A stretch of DNA of 64,000 nt from positions 1,206,450 through 1,270,449 of the forward strand of contig JANPWX010000038.1 of the NCBI GenBank assembly GCA_024734555.1. The letters are read 5' to 3'. Under the pieces are notes generated by a model. That model did no database searches. It was given only the letters and a program-made list of their open reading frames with translations, and had not been told where the DNA came from. Positions within the stretch are counted from its first letter, which is position 1. Every line of letters begins with the position of its first letter. Position numbers and translations under genes: made by a program. Origin of the DNA: Trochalopteron elliotii (taxonomy: Eukaryota; Chordata; Aves; Passeriformes; Leiothrichidae). Positions 40,815-54,391 of the stretch are shown here, piece after piece.

Positions 40815-43261
40815 CTGTCTAAAAAATTTCCATTGTATATTGGAAATATGGAATCAATTACATACTATTAGCCATTTCTGAATTCACCTAGTAAAGGGCA
40901 CTGGCATAAATACACACTAATCCTTTCACTACAGTAGTTACCACTGGAAAGCCTGACAAGAAATTCCAATTCTGAAAAGCCTGATCCTGGTATAAACTTT
41001 TGTTTAAAGGTGGTATTTTCCAGACCACTGCATGCTTGCCACTATGAACAATATGCTGAATGGGTTATGACCAAATGTGAATTACAAGGCCATTACAGAC
41101 TATTAAGGGGTTCTGGTAATATTAATTACCAAGAAAGCAAAGCGTGAGTGGTTGACATGTCACTAGAAAAATCTCAAATGGAATTTTGAGTTTGTCTTTG
41201 GGTATTTTTAATGTGCTTTTATTAATGCAAATTAAAAGCCATTGGTCTTATTAGCTGCTGCTTTATTCTGTTTTTTTTTTTTTTTTCAGTGAGTTAACTG
41301 CAGAACTTTTCAGTGAAATCAGTAACAAAAGATGAATCAGACATAAAAGGATTTGGGTGGTTAAGGGCGTGTCACCAGGTCTTAATTAAACATCCGAGGA
41401 AGATATCTGAGCCAACTTACACCAGACTGACTGGGTACATCACTGTGTAGAGAATGATGCCATACAGCCCAGGTCTGGAATTGCCACACACAAGCCTAAC
41501 TTAGCATGCTCCTGTTAGGTTATGCCTCCCTAAATCACAATGGTTTGCACTTTCCCATCAATAAGCCTGACACATCTCTCTGATGTGCTCACTTCCATTT
41601 TGGTGCCTGAATTCTGCTTCTGGACATGCTGAGCATAGAAACTGTGGAGAAACTATGCTTTTAACCTCCTGTCTAAATTCCAACAGGATCCATAAAACGT
41701 GCAAAACCTCCTTCTTTGTCGGCCAAGGGGCCTGATCCAATAGGTATGTTTAAAGCACAACTAAGCAACTGGGCTTCACAAAAATGCAACTGCCTAAAAA
41801 GGCAGCTATGGTATTTTCCTCTTGTCCTGTCCAAACCCCAGCCCCAAGTTTGATGATTCAGTAAGAGTATGGTAAATCCAGGTCCAAAACCATTACCTAG
41901 TTGAGAAATAACAAACCTTCCCCTCTTGTGAAGAGAGCAAGACTGTTCAAGGACATGAACATGAGTTTAGCTATAAAGAGACTGAGATTAGGGCATTCAT
42001 CTGGGCAGGAAGCCATTTGGCTCCTCTAGTTCTAGCTTTAGTGACTACTTACTGGCTGGATGTAACATCTGCTTAGCATAAAACACAGAAAAAACATCTC
42101 TGGTGCTGGCACTGGAACCCAGATCTGCCACCCCACTTAAGTTAGCTCATTACTGGTCTGAAGAGCTAAGCTTGCTCTTGCTCTCTGAGTCACTGAACAT
42201 TTGGATATTTTTACAAAAGGGTGCTTCCCACATCAAGAATACCTCACAGCTTTGTTCCAGGCAGTCTCCAGCCCAGTAAGTATTTTGGGCTTTTTTTTGC
42301 AAAGGAGGAAATAATTCTCTGATGCTGATATCTCTAAAGGCAAAAAATGAGAACTTGGTTCACTCACATTTTGGATAACAGTGGTAGGTGGGAATTCTCT
42401 AGAGTAAAAACTTTAAATATCTGAATCTAACAGCTGATTTGAGATTTGAATCTTGAGCAGAGACAGGTAACAGACACAGATGGGCAGAGTTTAACAAGCA
42501 ACTCCTGCTGTGAAGATTTCAGTGGATTCAAAACTTGGGAAATCTGACTCTCAGCTGCTTGGATTCAGAGTCCAGACACCCACACTGTCAGGTATTTAAA
42601 ACAGGCACTGCCAGACACAGTTGTACCCAATTCCTTTTGTAAATATGACTCTACTCAAGCCCTTTTGATTTGACTTAATCCATTTCTCTGTGTTCATCTC
42701 AGAACATTTCTTGACAATATTTCCTTCAAAATGTCCTGCTAATACCACTGCAAGAACTCAAGATTATCAGCTATCTTTTAAAAAGCAGCAACACGAATAC
42801 CATGAGTTGTGATGATTTCACTCTGAACCACACAGTTCTAAATAAAGATATAGGTTCTGGCAACCATTGACTACCTGAAAATATATATATATTTTTTTTA
42901 ATAAAACCTTCATGGTCACAAATAAGAAGCTTAAATGCAACCTCTACAAACCTAACCCTCAAAAGTCAAATGGAGGGAAGTCCACCCTTAATGATTTCTT
43001 TTCAAATCTCATGATCTTAAGCCACTTTTGTGTGGTGAGGGCAAGAGCTGACAAGTGATTTTTGAATGCATGAAGTTGGCAAGTACAAGCTAAGCAGCAT
43101 AGACAGAACAGGGGTCAGCCGACATGTCTCTTCACCAGATACTGTTTTTAATAGCTTGTAACTTCACCATGCTTTAACCATGGATGCTGAGACTTTCCAT
43201 TCCAGGTGTCTGCCTCGGGCTATTTTTTTTTAGCCAGAGTAGTTTGGCTGGTTCTGAGATG

Positions 43262-43280
43262 ATTTTTTTTTTTTTTTTTT
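43262..43280. repeat. Poly-T run
   Basis: About 18 consecutive T. Similar shorter runs occur at 41272-41286 and 45411-45425. Confidence 0.9.
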
Positions 43281-46200
43281 GCACTAACTCCAAGGACCTT
43301 TTCTTTGAAGAGGTCTAGTAACACCACATTGTGGAATAAAAACTTAAAGTCTGGTGGTGGCAGGCAGCCACTGCTTCAAGCTCTTGCCTTCTGCTATCAC
43401 ATACTGTAAAGAAAAATCTAAAGATACTATAATGTGCAAAACCATCTATGATTCACATGAGTGAAGACAGTTAATATCCTGTAACTGCACATCACAAAAG
43501 GAGGTGGGTACAGCTGCATCTCTCCAGCAGCCACAGTCTGGCTGAAAGGCACCTCCATGGTCTGCTTAATCTCTAACTCTGCTCTGAGACAGAATAAAGT
43601 ACATGTAGTTCATACTGTAGACATTTTTGGAGGTTTTGCAGATTAGAGTATGATAAGGATTTCACAGTCATTTTAATAGCATGCTCCCCTGTGGAATTTC
43701 CATGCAGTCAAATTTTTCTCCCTCTTGTATCAAGTTAAATTTCTATTGCTATATATAAAGCACATTGCTTCCTGTCCTGTCCTCAGTAGATAAGGACAAA
43801 TAAAGTTGATTACTGGCATCTTTACTACCTACTGAAATTCTCTCAATGCCAGCTTAAGCCTTGGGCAAACCTTTTGTCTTACCAAGGCAAGTTAACAGTA
43901 ATGATTTTTTTTTCCACAGGCTATCAAAATAAGCTCTATTGGGATGGTGAATCTTATGCTGAGATATATGGTATTTATTGGATCTCTTTTTCTTCTAATT
44001 ATGTAAACAGCTGCACCAATGAAAATATTTATAATTGTATCCTCCCTAGTGTCATCGTCTGGCATCTAACTACTGCCTTACAGGCACCCTTTAATGAAAG
44101 ACTGGGGTGAACAGACCTGTCTGCTACACTATTTAGACAACTTTCCATATTCAGTTTGTTGAGTTTCATATTTTGCAAACAAAATCACACTAGGAAACAT
44201 TGTTTCAAGGCCAGATCACAATCTACATTTTGGACAGTGCATAGACAGCTTTAACTCTACAAAATGCAACATAACTATCCCAGGATTCATCCCTGCTAAT
44301 AACAACTAAACACACTCTAAGTATTATTAGGAGACCAAGAAGGGAGAACATGAAACCAGGAATTTAAAGCAAATGTGATTGCCAAACATGAGGAAATATT
44401 AAAAGTAGATGGCTGTTAACTTATGACATGGGCAGTATTCTCATTCCTATTGCCCTGAACAGTACCTGCCAGTTGTGACATGAAATCCTTGGCAGGAAAG
44501 GATATTACCTGATCACCTGGGACCTGACGTGGTTGAAGAGAAATAACATTCACCTAACTGTATCTGCTTCTTCTTTCCACCCATTCTGAACGGAGAAAGT
44601 GTACCATGAATGGCGCAACTCCTGACATCAAAGAGGGAATAGAAGTTACAGTACAAGGCTCTGAAAACGCAAACCATTTATGTTTTTAAAGCCTTTATAT
44701 AGAAAAGAGTTGTTGCTGCCACTTAAGAAGTGATTGCCAGGATTGCAATGCACCAAAATTCTTGATGACTTTTATCAAATATTAGCACAGAACTTTTCTT
44801 CTGGAGACCAATCTTGCACCATGAAATAGAAACAAAACCAAAATCCCCCACACATGTCCTAAAAATATCTGATAAGTGTCTGATATTTTAAATTATGTGT
44901 TTCTTTTCCTCTTGTAGTTTTGCATATGAACATATATAACCACAGCATGACAGACCCATCAAGCAGAGAACTATTGGACTATTTGCTTCATTTAATTAAT
45001 TGATTCTATTATGGGCAAAACTTACATTCTGGCATATACTGAAGACTAGGTATTTTAAAAATGGTGCTGATGAAGATCCTCCAACACTGTACTGCTGCAG
45101 CCCTGTTTGAACTAGAGAAACCTTGTACGATAAGACTTTGTGCTGAAGTTTCAAAACCTCTGATAAGTGTTCCTGGCTGTACTTCTAAATATTTGTTCCC
45201 AGGCTGATATATTACATAAACAAAGTCCACATCAGAGTTACACATCGTTCAGCACTTGGGATGTGTTTTTTCACTCTTGATTTATGAAAACATGATGGTC
45301 CCCAAAATAAAACCAGCTAATTTTAGTACTGTGTTGCAATACTGTGTTTTATCTTGATCAACTGTTTATATGAGGACAGTGACACCAAGCGGCAGACAGG
45401 ACTCAAGTCCTTTTTTTTTTTTTTTCCCTCAGCTGTTCTGATCTCCAGCTCTGACAGTCTGCCTTTGGCACAGAAAAAGCTGAATACAGCTAACTGTGCT
45501 GCAACTTCAAACTGCTTTACCTGTATGTCGTGCATTTCAAAAGCATTTGTTTTGTGAAAAGTTAACCTGGATATAAAACTCATCTGCACAGCACAAAACT
45601 GATTTATTTTTCTTCCCAGATTAAGGGAAAGGGTTTCTGCGTCATTTACAATAATACACTGTTGGATTTTGTGTCCTTTACTGTGTGTGGTGTAATGAAC
45701 TGCTGCACTCTGAGGATTTTCATGAAGAAGTATTTTCTTGCATTTACACACCCTCTCTCTAAGCTGTTAACAAATTCTTTTCACCTTTATTTTTGCTGGT
45801 ACTGTGAAAAAGTGTCCTTTCACCTCAAGTGTAAGAGTTGACTTTGCCATCCTGACTTTGAAAATCTGCTTCTTCATCAACTCAAAGTATTTTTAGAGGC
45901 ATTAATAATTTAAATAATAATTAGATAAACACGGCACAGAGAATGGGTTGGTGGTTAAAAAGTGAATATATCTTGTGCTTGAATAAACACCTAAGGGTCT
46001 CTTATTTCTTACACTTTTATTCCATTACTTCATATCTCCCAGTTTAAGCAAAGAAACAAACCAAGTCCAAATCAATACCCAGAACAGAATCATTACATTT
46101 TCTGTCCTACAATTCAGTGCACATCCCAACCACGTGTACTAGTGAGAAAAGGTTTTAAACTAAGCATATGAAAGTTCATGCCTTTATCTTGGTAATACTT

Positions 46201-48571
46201 CACGAGTTAACTATTTCTTTATAGGCAAGAAAAATTTTCTTGATCCAGTCAGAGTAACTGCTGGTTTTTCCCTTGCAAAAGCAATGGCAAGATATTTTTT
46301 CTTCCAGAAATAACTTTGGTTCCCACACAGCAAAACCAAAATACTTTCAGATGACCCAAAATAGTATTAGAAAGCAGACCCAAGGTAACCACAAAAGAGG
46401 AAGCCTCTGCTGGATGACATTTCACCAAGAGTACTATCTCAGCAATGAAATTTCTATATAATGATCTCTAAATACATATTTCACATACATGGCCATGTAA
46501 GATACCACTTGGTTGGAAGAGAGATACTTAGTTCCACTGAAGTAAATGAGGTATCTTTTGAACAAGCAGAATAACAAATTATTCAGAATGATTGAGGGTC
46601 TCAAATCTAGTCCATAAGGAACTAAGACGAACTTTTAAAATTATGAAGTGTTTTTGCTGGTGTTTCTATTTGAATTTTATCTTAATACAAGTTATCTGCA
46701 CCAACTATCTGTGCCAAGTTTGCAACATTTTTGAATTTTTCACCTAAGACATCACAATCATTGAACTTTTTCTTGAAGCCTATCTAGCCTCTTGAAAAGA
46801 TGGACCTTCTGTGCTGCTGAGTGAATCTGTTAGACTTATTTAATACACCTTCTACAAGCTCAAACAGAATACTACCAAATTCAATGCAACAAGGTCAACA
46901 TATTTCTTCTTTATGTGCTCTTGTCTTAGCAGGATTGCTGCTCGTACAAATACAGGTGTCAAACCAGAAATGAAAGACATAAAAACTGAATGAGGGCTAC
47001 CTTGTTCTTCAAGATTAATTCCTCTTAAGAAGAAAGTGGGAAAAAGTTAAATCCCTGACAAGCTAATTTAACTGAATAAAAAGAAAACATTTTTACCTCC
47101 TCAAGAGACCTTTCCTCCCTATAAACCGGCACCTTTAGAAGACATTTACATGTTCAAAATGGCTTTGAAAACTTTTTTCATCAATGTCAGAAGGAAAAAA
47201 AAAATTTACAATTTGCCCTATAAAATTTCCTTGCAAAATAAGGTGATGTCTCTCTTCTGGGGAACGCACCACACACCTTTACCATCATAGTGTAACTTGC
47301 AATTCCTACTCTTCCTCCTTGCTCTTTTCTAGTACTTATCAAGATATTAAGATTAATTTATAATGGCAGTGCATACAAACCACAAAACTATTTTATCTTG
47401 GCAGAGCTTGTTATGCTTTTTCTATGCTTTTACTTAGTCTATTTCAATTACACATGATCACCCTCTTCTAGGTCTTTCTTTTAGTAAGAGAGGTCTATTA
47501 ATCTATTCATCTTTATAGCGTTGCCCAAATTTTTAGTATCACAAGCAACTTTTCCATTTCAATACCCTTTAATTATGAAGTCTTCACAGACTGCAGAGTT
47601 CAGTGTTTTAACACTTTGCAACCAAACAATTTTCTACCTAGTTCTTCCTTTGGACCCCTTTTATATTACTCTTTTCATCTGGGATTTGTTCTCTTACTCC
47701 TTAACTTTTTCCACAACTTCCTGTCACACTTCTCTGTGGGTAGTGAGTTCTACATTTTGCAGATCCACATTCCTTTTCCAAAGATCTGTTTATGAAAGGG
47801 AAATTCAGAATTGAACCTCACATTTCAAACTTCTATCACATCATCAGAGTCGTCTCTAGGTTTTGAAAATATGATAACAAAAAGTCAAGTAACTTAAAAA
47901 AGTAATAAAAACATGTGCCATTTATAATAATTACTACACCACCGGAACCGTCTTAGAAAATATTCACAATTCACACTTCCTAATCTGATATCTTCCTGTT
48001 TAGATTCACATAAAGTGGTAGGCTGTCAGTCACTTAAAAATGTTTCTAAATGTGGTTCACAGGATTTTAGTAGCCCAAACCCTAACTGATGTACTTAACA
48101 AAAATCTTTCCTTTTTTTTTCCAGTGTTTACTCTTCACCCCCAAGCTCCTTATGAAACAAATAGAATGCTGCCATGCTGCAGAAGTCAGATACAGGGATG
48201 AAAAAATGGTGTGGTTTTACAAGAAAAGCCCCCTTTAAATACTGTTAGTAAGGCAAACATTCTCTTGCATCATGCAGGACTGTCACTGCATGTCACAACA
48301 TCTATGTTCTTTCTCACAACTGCTTAGAATTTAACATTGAAAGAAACTTTATTCATAGTGCAACTAGCAAGTTTTATTTGAAGACAGTGCATTACATTTT
48401 AACCTCATGAAGATATGCAAACTGTGCACTCACATAATGAAGCCTGCTAAAGCATAAGCTATTTCTACTTCTACTTGGCTAAGCACCAGGAACAGCAGCA
48501 ATTTCTGGTTAATTCAAACTGCAGGATCTAATAAGAATGCAATAGCATCTACAAGCTGTGTTAGTACTTAC

Positions 48572-48655
48572 ATCCAAGCTTCCTTCACTTGTAGATGCAG
48601 AACTAAAAAAATCCTCCTCACCACAATCTCTGTTCATCCTCAAGTATTCTTCTGT
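48572..48655 (-). CDS. COBL: Candidate 84-nt COBL cassette exon, symmetric phase 0
   Basis: The exon is bounded by a TTGTGTTGCAG acceptor and a GAT|GTAAGT donor, both good consensus sites. It contains 28 codons with no stop: TEEYLRMNRDCGEEDFF followed by SSASTSEGSLD. It starts and ends in phase 0, exactly what is required between the exon at 51949-52043 (ends phase 0) and the exon at 25085-25279 (starts phase 0). The peptide is acidic and serine-rich, with YLRM and STSEGS motifs that could be phosphorylation sites, but no domain is recognised. It would lengthen the linker ahead of the first KRAP motif. The alternatives are a constitutive COBL exon or an unrelated open segment; the agreement of splice sites and phase makes the latter unlikely. 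Confidence 0.72.
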
Positions 48656-51600
48656 CTGCAACACAAACAAGTGTCCTACACAGCAGCAGCAAAGGAAACA
48701 AAACTGCAAAAACACTCCACAGCAAAATACCAAACCCCATCACGGAACCAAGACAAACTGGTTCTCAGTAGTGCTAGATCTGATTGCTGAGAAACTGTGA
48801 AGCATTCTGTGAAATTCTCTGATGTAGGCGAGGAGCTAAGAAAGCCATCAGCAAAAAGATTTAAGAATACAAAGACAAAATTCTTAGGCAAGGATAAAAA
48901 CACGGAGTAACTAATTCCTGTAATATCAGGGACCAGACTGTACCCACAGACACAATGGAACAAGCAGAGAGCTCCTTCCTTGCCATTTCTCCATGAAGGA
49001 ACTGTTTCTGTGTGCTGGCACGTACCTTACTTAAGCTTAGATCCCATGATTGTCTGCATAGCACCTCTGCTCTACTGGATTGTTTAGCAGTGCCAATTTG
49101 ATCTGGATTTAGCCTCGGGCAAATGACTACATTTAACATCAAAAAGAAATGGAGTTCATGCCACCTTTATGTTTTTTATGCCAGCTGCAGGAGAACAGAG
49201 GGTAACTGATCCAGCATAAAATTAGAATGGAGAGAACAAGATGATACCTGATCTGGCATTAAGCCTGCCAGTACAAAGTTAACCAAAGAAATACTTTGAA
49301 CAAATTTGTACCAGCCATGAGAATAGGACTTTGCTTTCATTCTATGCCACAGTGTTTTCAATATAACGGAAAGCTTTTTTTAGAAAAGTTAGATCTGGTG
49401 TATTGTCATACCACAATTACTGCTCTCAGTGAGTCAGCTGAGAAAGAAAGCATGTGTGTGGGCACGGAAATCTGAGCATAGGCCTGTAGTGTGCAGTGAC
49501 ACCTGATCCAGGACAGTTTGCAACACAGGCTAACACTCTTCTTCCCCTGCAAAAGAAATTGCCTTCCCCTTGCAAATGCCTGCCAGTCTGCAATCCTACC
49601 ACTGTGCCACACTTTGAACAATTTTTCCTATCAAAGAGTTCTAAAATAGAGACTGTGCATGACCACATACACACACACCTCACCACTACAAATCATAATG
49701 CAAACAAACAAAAAGTACACAGAACCGACTTAAACCTTGTGAGGGAGTAAAAATGTAAAAAAAGCCATAAAGAGCAGAGTTTAGGCACCCTGGGGTTTTG
49801 ATTCCAGTTCCCTGAAATCACAAGGAATCTCATCATCTAATCCCTTCATAAACCTACCAAATCCTTTATTAAAAGAACTTTATTAATTTGCCCTCATCCT
49901 GCTAAGTCTGTTCAGCAGTTTCACTGCTGTTTGGGTTAGAAAGCTTTCACAATAGCAAGTCAGGTATATTATGCCTAGTTAACACCTGCTTGTTCCTGTG
50001 TGCTGTGCGATTCTTCAGTTTTCAGTAATTCTTCCACCTATTGCATTTTAAATTCCCAGAGGTTTGTGAAAGCAACAGTGACCAATTTAGCTTCTTTTCC
50101 TACAGAGTAACTGCCATTTGAAAGTAAGTGTCCAATAAAGAAACTAGCAAGAAAAAACAATTAACTTGTCATAACTATCAGCAAGAAAGACCTAAGACAT
50201 TTTCCTCAGATTTAGAAGCTGTTTCTTATACTTGTTTGTGCAGTTCCTACTTTTTTGCAGGTCAAATACTATTTTGAATTTAATTCACCCTCAATATCCT
50301 TAGCAATTTTTAAAATTTGTATTTTAAAAACCTCAGAGTGTCACTTCCTTTGCTTTGATTAACAAGCAAGAGAAAGAGAATGAAAAAAAAAAGAGGAGCT
50401 TGCAATCTTTGAACACATTTCCAACTCTGCTGTGAGAAACCCACTCCAGTAACCACTGAATTAGGATGCTTCATAACAACTTTGCTAAGGTTGTAAGCAT
50501 TAATACCTTAAAAGTTAAAATTGATCTGCTTCAGGAGTTAGAACTGCAAGAACACAGATTTCAAACCCAAGGTCAGTAAAATGAAATGAGAGGACAAAAA
50601 GTATGATGCAAAACCTGCATGCTGTAATGTGTTTGGTTCTTTCAGAGGAATTACAGACCCACAGTGTGCTCTAGAGGCTCAGGCTGAGCTCCCTTCTTTA
50701 CCTGATTCTTCTGAGCAGATACAGCATTATCGCTCCAGTTACAATGTTTTCCCTTCTAAATAGGAAATATTTTCTTACAGCGGAAAAACACTCTGAAAGT
50801 GACTGACTTCTTATCTCATAAAATAGTTCCCATGTATCCCTTATAAGATATTAAAAATAGTAATCTATTTTAGCATCTATGACAGAAATAACGTTTACCA
50901 ACACAGAAATTCACAATCTCCATAAAGAAATCTATTCTCTAGCAAGAGCACCACAAATTTGATCATGAACAAAAAGGAAGAGAGAGATTTTGAAAAGTCT
51001 TTACAGTTTTGAGAATGCGACTGAGAAGACTGGATAAGTAAAACACCAGTCCATTAACAAGCAAATGCTTCTTTCTGCCAGTTGATCAGATACATATTTT
51101 GTAATTCCACTCCAAAAGCCTTGGAGGGTTTAAACTACAAAAAAGAAAATTCCCTTTTTCCCCTGACACCCTGGAGTATTAAACACTTTATGTCCAAACT
51201 CATTTAGCACTAATATTTTTAGTAAAGAATGCAAAAAGTATGAAAAGCCCACTATTTTTTCTATGTTAAGTCAGAAAGTTCTTTTGTATGTTATTCCTGT
51301 GATAAATGAAATATTATTCATAAATGCATCTCAATGGAATTATTTTATACAAAATTTCTTTCCTAAATTTTTCAGTTCAAGAATACTAATAAAGTTTAAA
51401 ATGGCTAACATGTACCCCAGCAGACACTGATCCTTCAGTTCAGTATTGGAAGTTATTTCTTCTGTATCTGATTCATCAGCTTTACAGACTTGGAGACGGC
51501 AATGGCGTGACTACACAGAGCTTCCAAGAGGTATAAACACTTTAAAGACATTATCACCCATGCACAGAAGTCGTAAGACACATCTACTTGATAATTAAAT

Positions 51601-51948
51601 TGTTCTGTATCACATCAGTCCTTTCATAAATGTGTTTTATAATGTCAGTACTACTAATAAGCAGACACAAGTTCCTTGAAAGTACTGCCCTTTTTTAACA
51701 CCTACTGAACTCACAGCATTGAAAAAAAAATAAGAAAACAGTAAATGGTCAACATGCTTGACTCCTTCAATAAGCAGGTGACATCTCCATCAGGCTGCAC
51801 TGATTACACATGGTTTATGCCCCTTTTAACAGATTACTCTCTGGAAGGAAAAAGAAGGCAGGCCAAACAAACGCCACCACCCACAGACACAACAGATCTG
51901 GAAAGAACAAAGTTCTCTACAGTGAGCAGTACACTGCTGAACACTTAC
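48656..51948 (-). other. COBL: COBL intron upstream of the 84-nt candidate exon
   Basis: AT-rich intron of about 3.3 kb. No recognised repeat or exon was found inside it. Confidence 0.65.
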
Positions 51949-52043
51949 CTTGCTGCTTCTCCTATCAGCATTAAACAATCCCAAAAGTCTTGTCTTTTCT
52001 TTCTCTATTGCATCACTGCTTACTGAAGCCTTTCGATTTGGTT
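51949..52043 (-). CDS. COBL: COBL internal exon, basic linker after the Cobl domain
   Basis: This 95-nt exon enters in phase 1 and completes a GAA codon: EPNRKASVSSDAIEKEK, then TRLLGLFNADRRSSK, ending in phase 0. The acceptor is TTGTTTCAG and the donor is the consensus AAG|GTAAGT. It corresponds in position, phase and pattern to the mammalian COBL segment with an acidic-basic EKEKKKFLGFF core followed by a lysine/arginine-serine end, but the hydrophobic-basic core here looks altered (LLGLFNADRRSSK). The segment is short, charged and probably unstructured. It links the ubiquitin-like domain to the proline-rich KRAP region. Assignment is strong because both junction phases agree with the neighbouring exons. 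Confidence 0.88.
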
Positions 52044-54391
52044 CTGAAACAATTTTAACGGAACAATTGTTACATTTTTGAAATAAAGATTCACAAGATA
52101 AGTACTTTAAAACATCCTGGATTAATGCTCGATTCTTATGAGCTGAAGATGCTATGGAGTGAATTATCTAAGTAACAGTCAGATCCTGCACTTACTTTGT
52201 CATCGAACTTTCATGTGTTCTGAGTATATTCCAAAATCTAACGAAGACAAATGGAATAATTTAATAAAGTGTACTAGGTTTTCAATCACAATCCAGTAAC
52301 CCTTACTAAAAGGCAAAACATGAGCAAATTGCTTATAACTTCAGAAATGCTTGTTAGATGTATCACTTAAATCTCATAGAGTACTGTAATGCTAAAAAAT
52401 CCCAAACACCTACAAAAAGATATATTGGTGAGTACCTTTAACAATTCATAGTCTGACTTAATACTGTGCACTTAAACGAGACATTCTCAATGTGTAATTT
52501 GGATAAAGCTCAATAAAGAGGAAAAAGACCTTCCCCTTGGAAAGAGGGCTCTCCTTAGAACTTAAACTAGCTGGTTGTGGTCATCTTTCTTATCTTGGTG
52601 CTTTTACTTCAGGTGGGAAAAGAGGGGAGTTTATAGGTATTTCAGGCTGTAAGAGCTTATATATGTCTTCCTTGAACCTTCTTAAGTAATTGTATGACTT
52701 GTCATATCATTTAGTATCCCTTCAACTTTCCCCCTTCAGTTTCTCATCTACAAGCTGGATGAGCAAAATTACACACTCATGTATTACAGGAATCAATATT
52801 ACCCATTTAATACACAGATGATGAGGTGCTCTCACTTTCTAAAATGGACTCTGCATAACGCTGTAAATCTTTCCCCCTTCTTCCAAGTACATCAGATTAT
52901 TCCAGCAGCATTCAAAAAGTTTAGTTCACAGGGGAAAAAAAACTTTCTCTTTTAAATATTTGCATAATAATGATTAAAACTCAAATTCAAAATTACTTAC
53001 TTGTTGACACAAAATAAAAGATTTACTTCACCAAAACAACCTTATCCCAGAACTTGTAAACTTATTTGCATAACATACAAAGTGATTTTCACGCAGATCA
53101 CTTTTACATATAAACAATCTCATGTGTCAGAAGGTGTTAAACATATACAACGAACACAAAGGACAAGAGGGAGAAACTATCCTTAAGAAAGGCTGCGACT
53201 GCACTGCAAACAAATACAGTAATGAATTAATGCTTTTCTTAAAAAGTAAGCACTACCTATGCTAGTTTCTTGTTTGGGGCTGGGGCTGCAACTAGATATG
53301 GATTATGATTCCTTTACTTGCATAGTCTTCAACTATAAATAATGCTATGGAAAGGCTAACGAAGCAGCTGATCATCAGCAGCTGTGATTGAACGTTGTGT
53401 AAACCCAATAAATTAAGATTTAAGTAATGTGTATAATATTAAAATAATGACTCTTTACTAATCTGTATAACTTTTTCTTAAATAAATACAGTAGATATTT
53501 CATTTAGTATTGATCTCCATGTAAGAGGAAGCCACAGCAAGTAATGACAGAGGATTAGAGGGAATACTGGTGCCATTAGTGAAGCCAAGAGGCCATGAGC
53601 TAAGATGTGCTTGATAGCTGTCACCTACTGGAGGTGGATTTTCATAATAAAAATTTAAGTAAGTTATCCAGTTTTACTTTGGTTATGTTGTGTCTACCAG
53701 TAATGCAAAGAAGTAAAGCTTATTAGAAATCAACCATACCTTTCTTGAGGATAATTAACTTAAGCAATGTATTAAAACAGACTCAGTAGGGAAAAGGACA
53801 CAGTAAATACACACATTTTCTATTTGACTGGAAGCACAAGCACCAATGTAATCTAATCCAACCCCAACTACTGTAACAACTCAGAAGTCAGTATCTATTC
53901 AGTTACCCAATGTGTATGTATACATTTGATATTAAAGTCCTTTGCTGGATGTAAATTGAAATCAGTGGAAGATCTCACAGACATCAAAATTTTCTGCCTT
54001 GGCTACTAAATAAATTTTGAACCCAAGAGACCTCAGAAATCTTAGTAATTCTGAAATTCACCTAATCATGATTTAGGTAAACTGAACAGGTTTGGAATCT
54101 ACAGAGATATACCACACCACAAAACAGTTAAATAGCAGAATTTGTTAATTGCTGGTGTTTAAATGGCTATTTCTGAAGAGACAGTACACATAGAATGTGT
54201 TTGTTCTTAGCAGAAGCACAAGACATGTAAGCAACACTTTGGAAAGAAAAAACAGATCAAAAATGGCTTGTTTCTCTACAGACTTTTACTTGACATTCTT
54301 AAAGATCTATCTAGCAAATCCACATTAAACATAGAATGAAGTGAGAGAGTTAAACACAGTGAAGCTTCCCTTCAGCAGCATTGTACAGTAC

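Larger units (their letters stand above)
27046..48571 (-). other. COBL: COBL intron, about 21.5 kb
   Basis: Long AT-rich intron. It holds an (AC)n/(AT)n microsatellite at 34.5 kb, a short CR1 reverse-transcriptase remnant at 33.58 kb, small tandem duplications at 31.97, 40.21 and 40.78 kb, and poly-T runs at 41.27 and 43.26 kb. No further gene was found; the longest open frames (138 codons at 32822-33238 plus, 142 at 45323-45751 minus) have no recognisable domain and look like chance. Confidence 0.7.

Noticed and set aside
41500..42600. Possible ancient interspersed repeat, judged from short phrase-like similarities
   Set aside because: I could not name a family or find ends, so it is not annotated.
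45323..45751. 142-codon minus-strand open frame in COBL sense
   Set aside because: Contains a lysine run encoded by a homopolymer, no domain or matching splice phase; most likely chance.
47300..47900. Resemblance to an old LINE-like segment
   Set aside because: No diagnostic motif was found; the impression rests on vague word similarity only.
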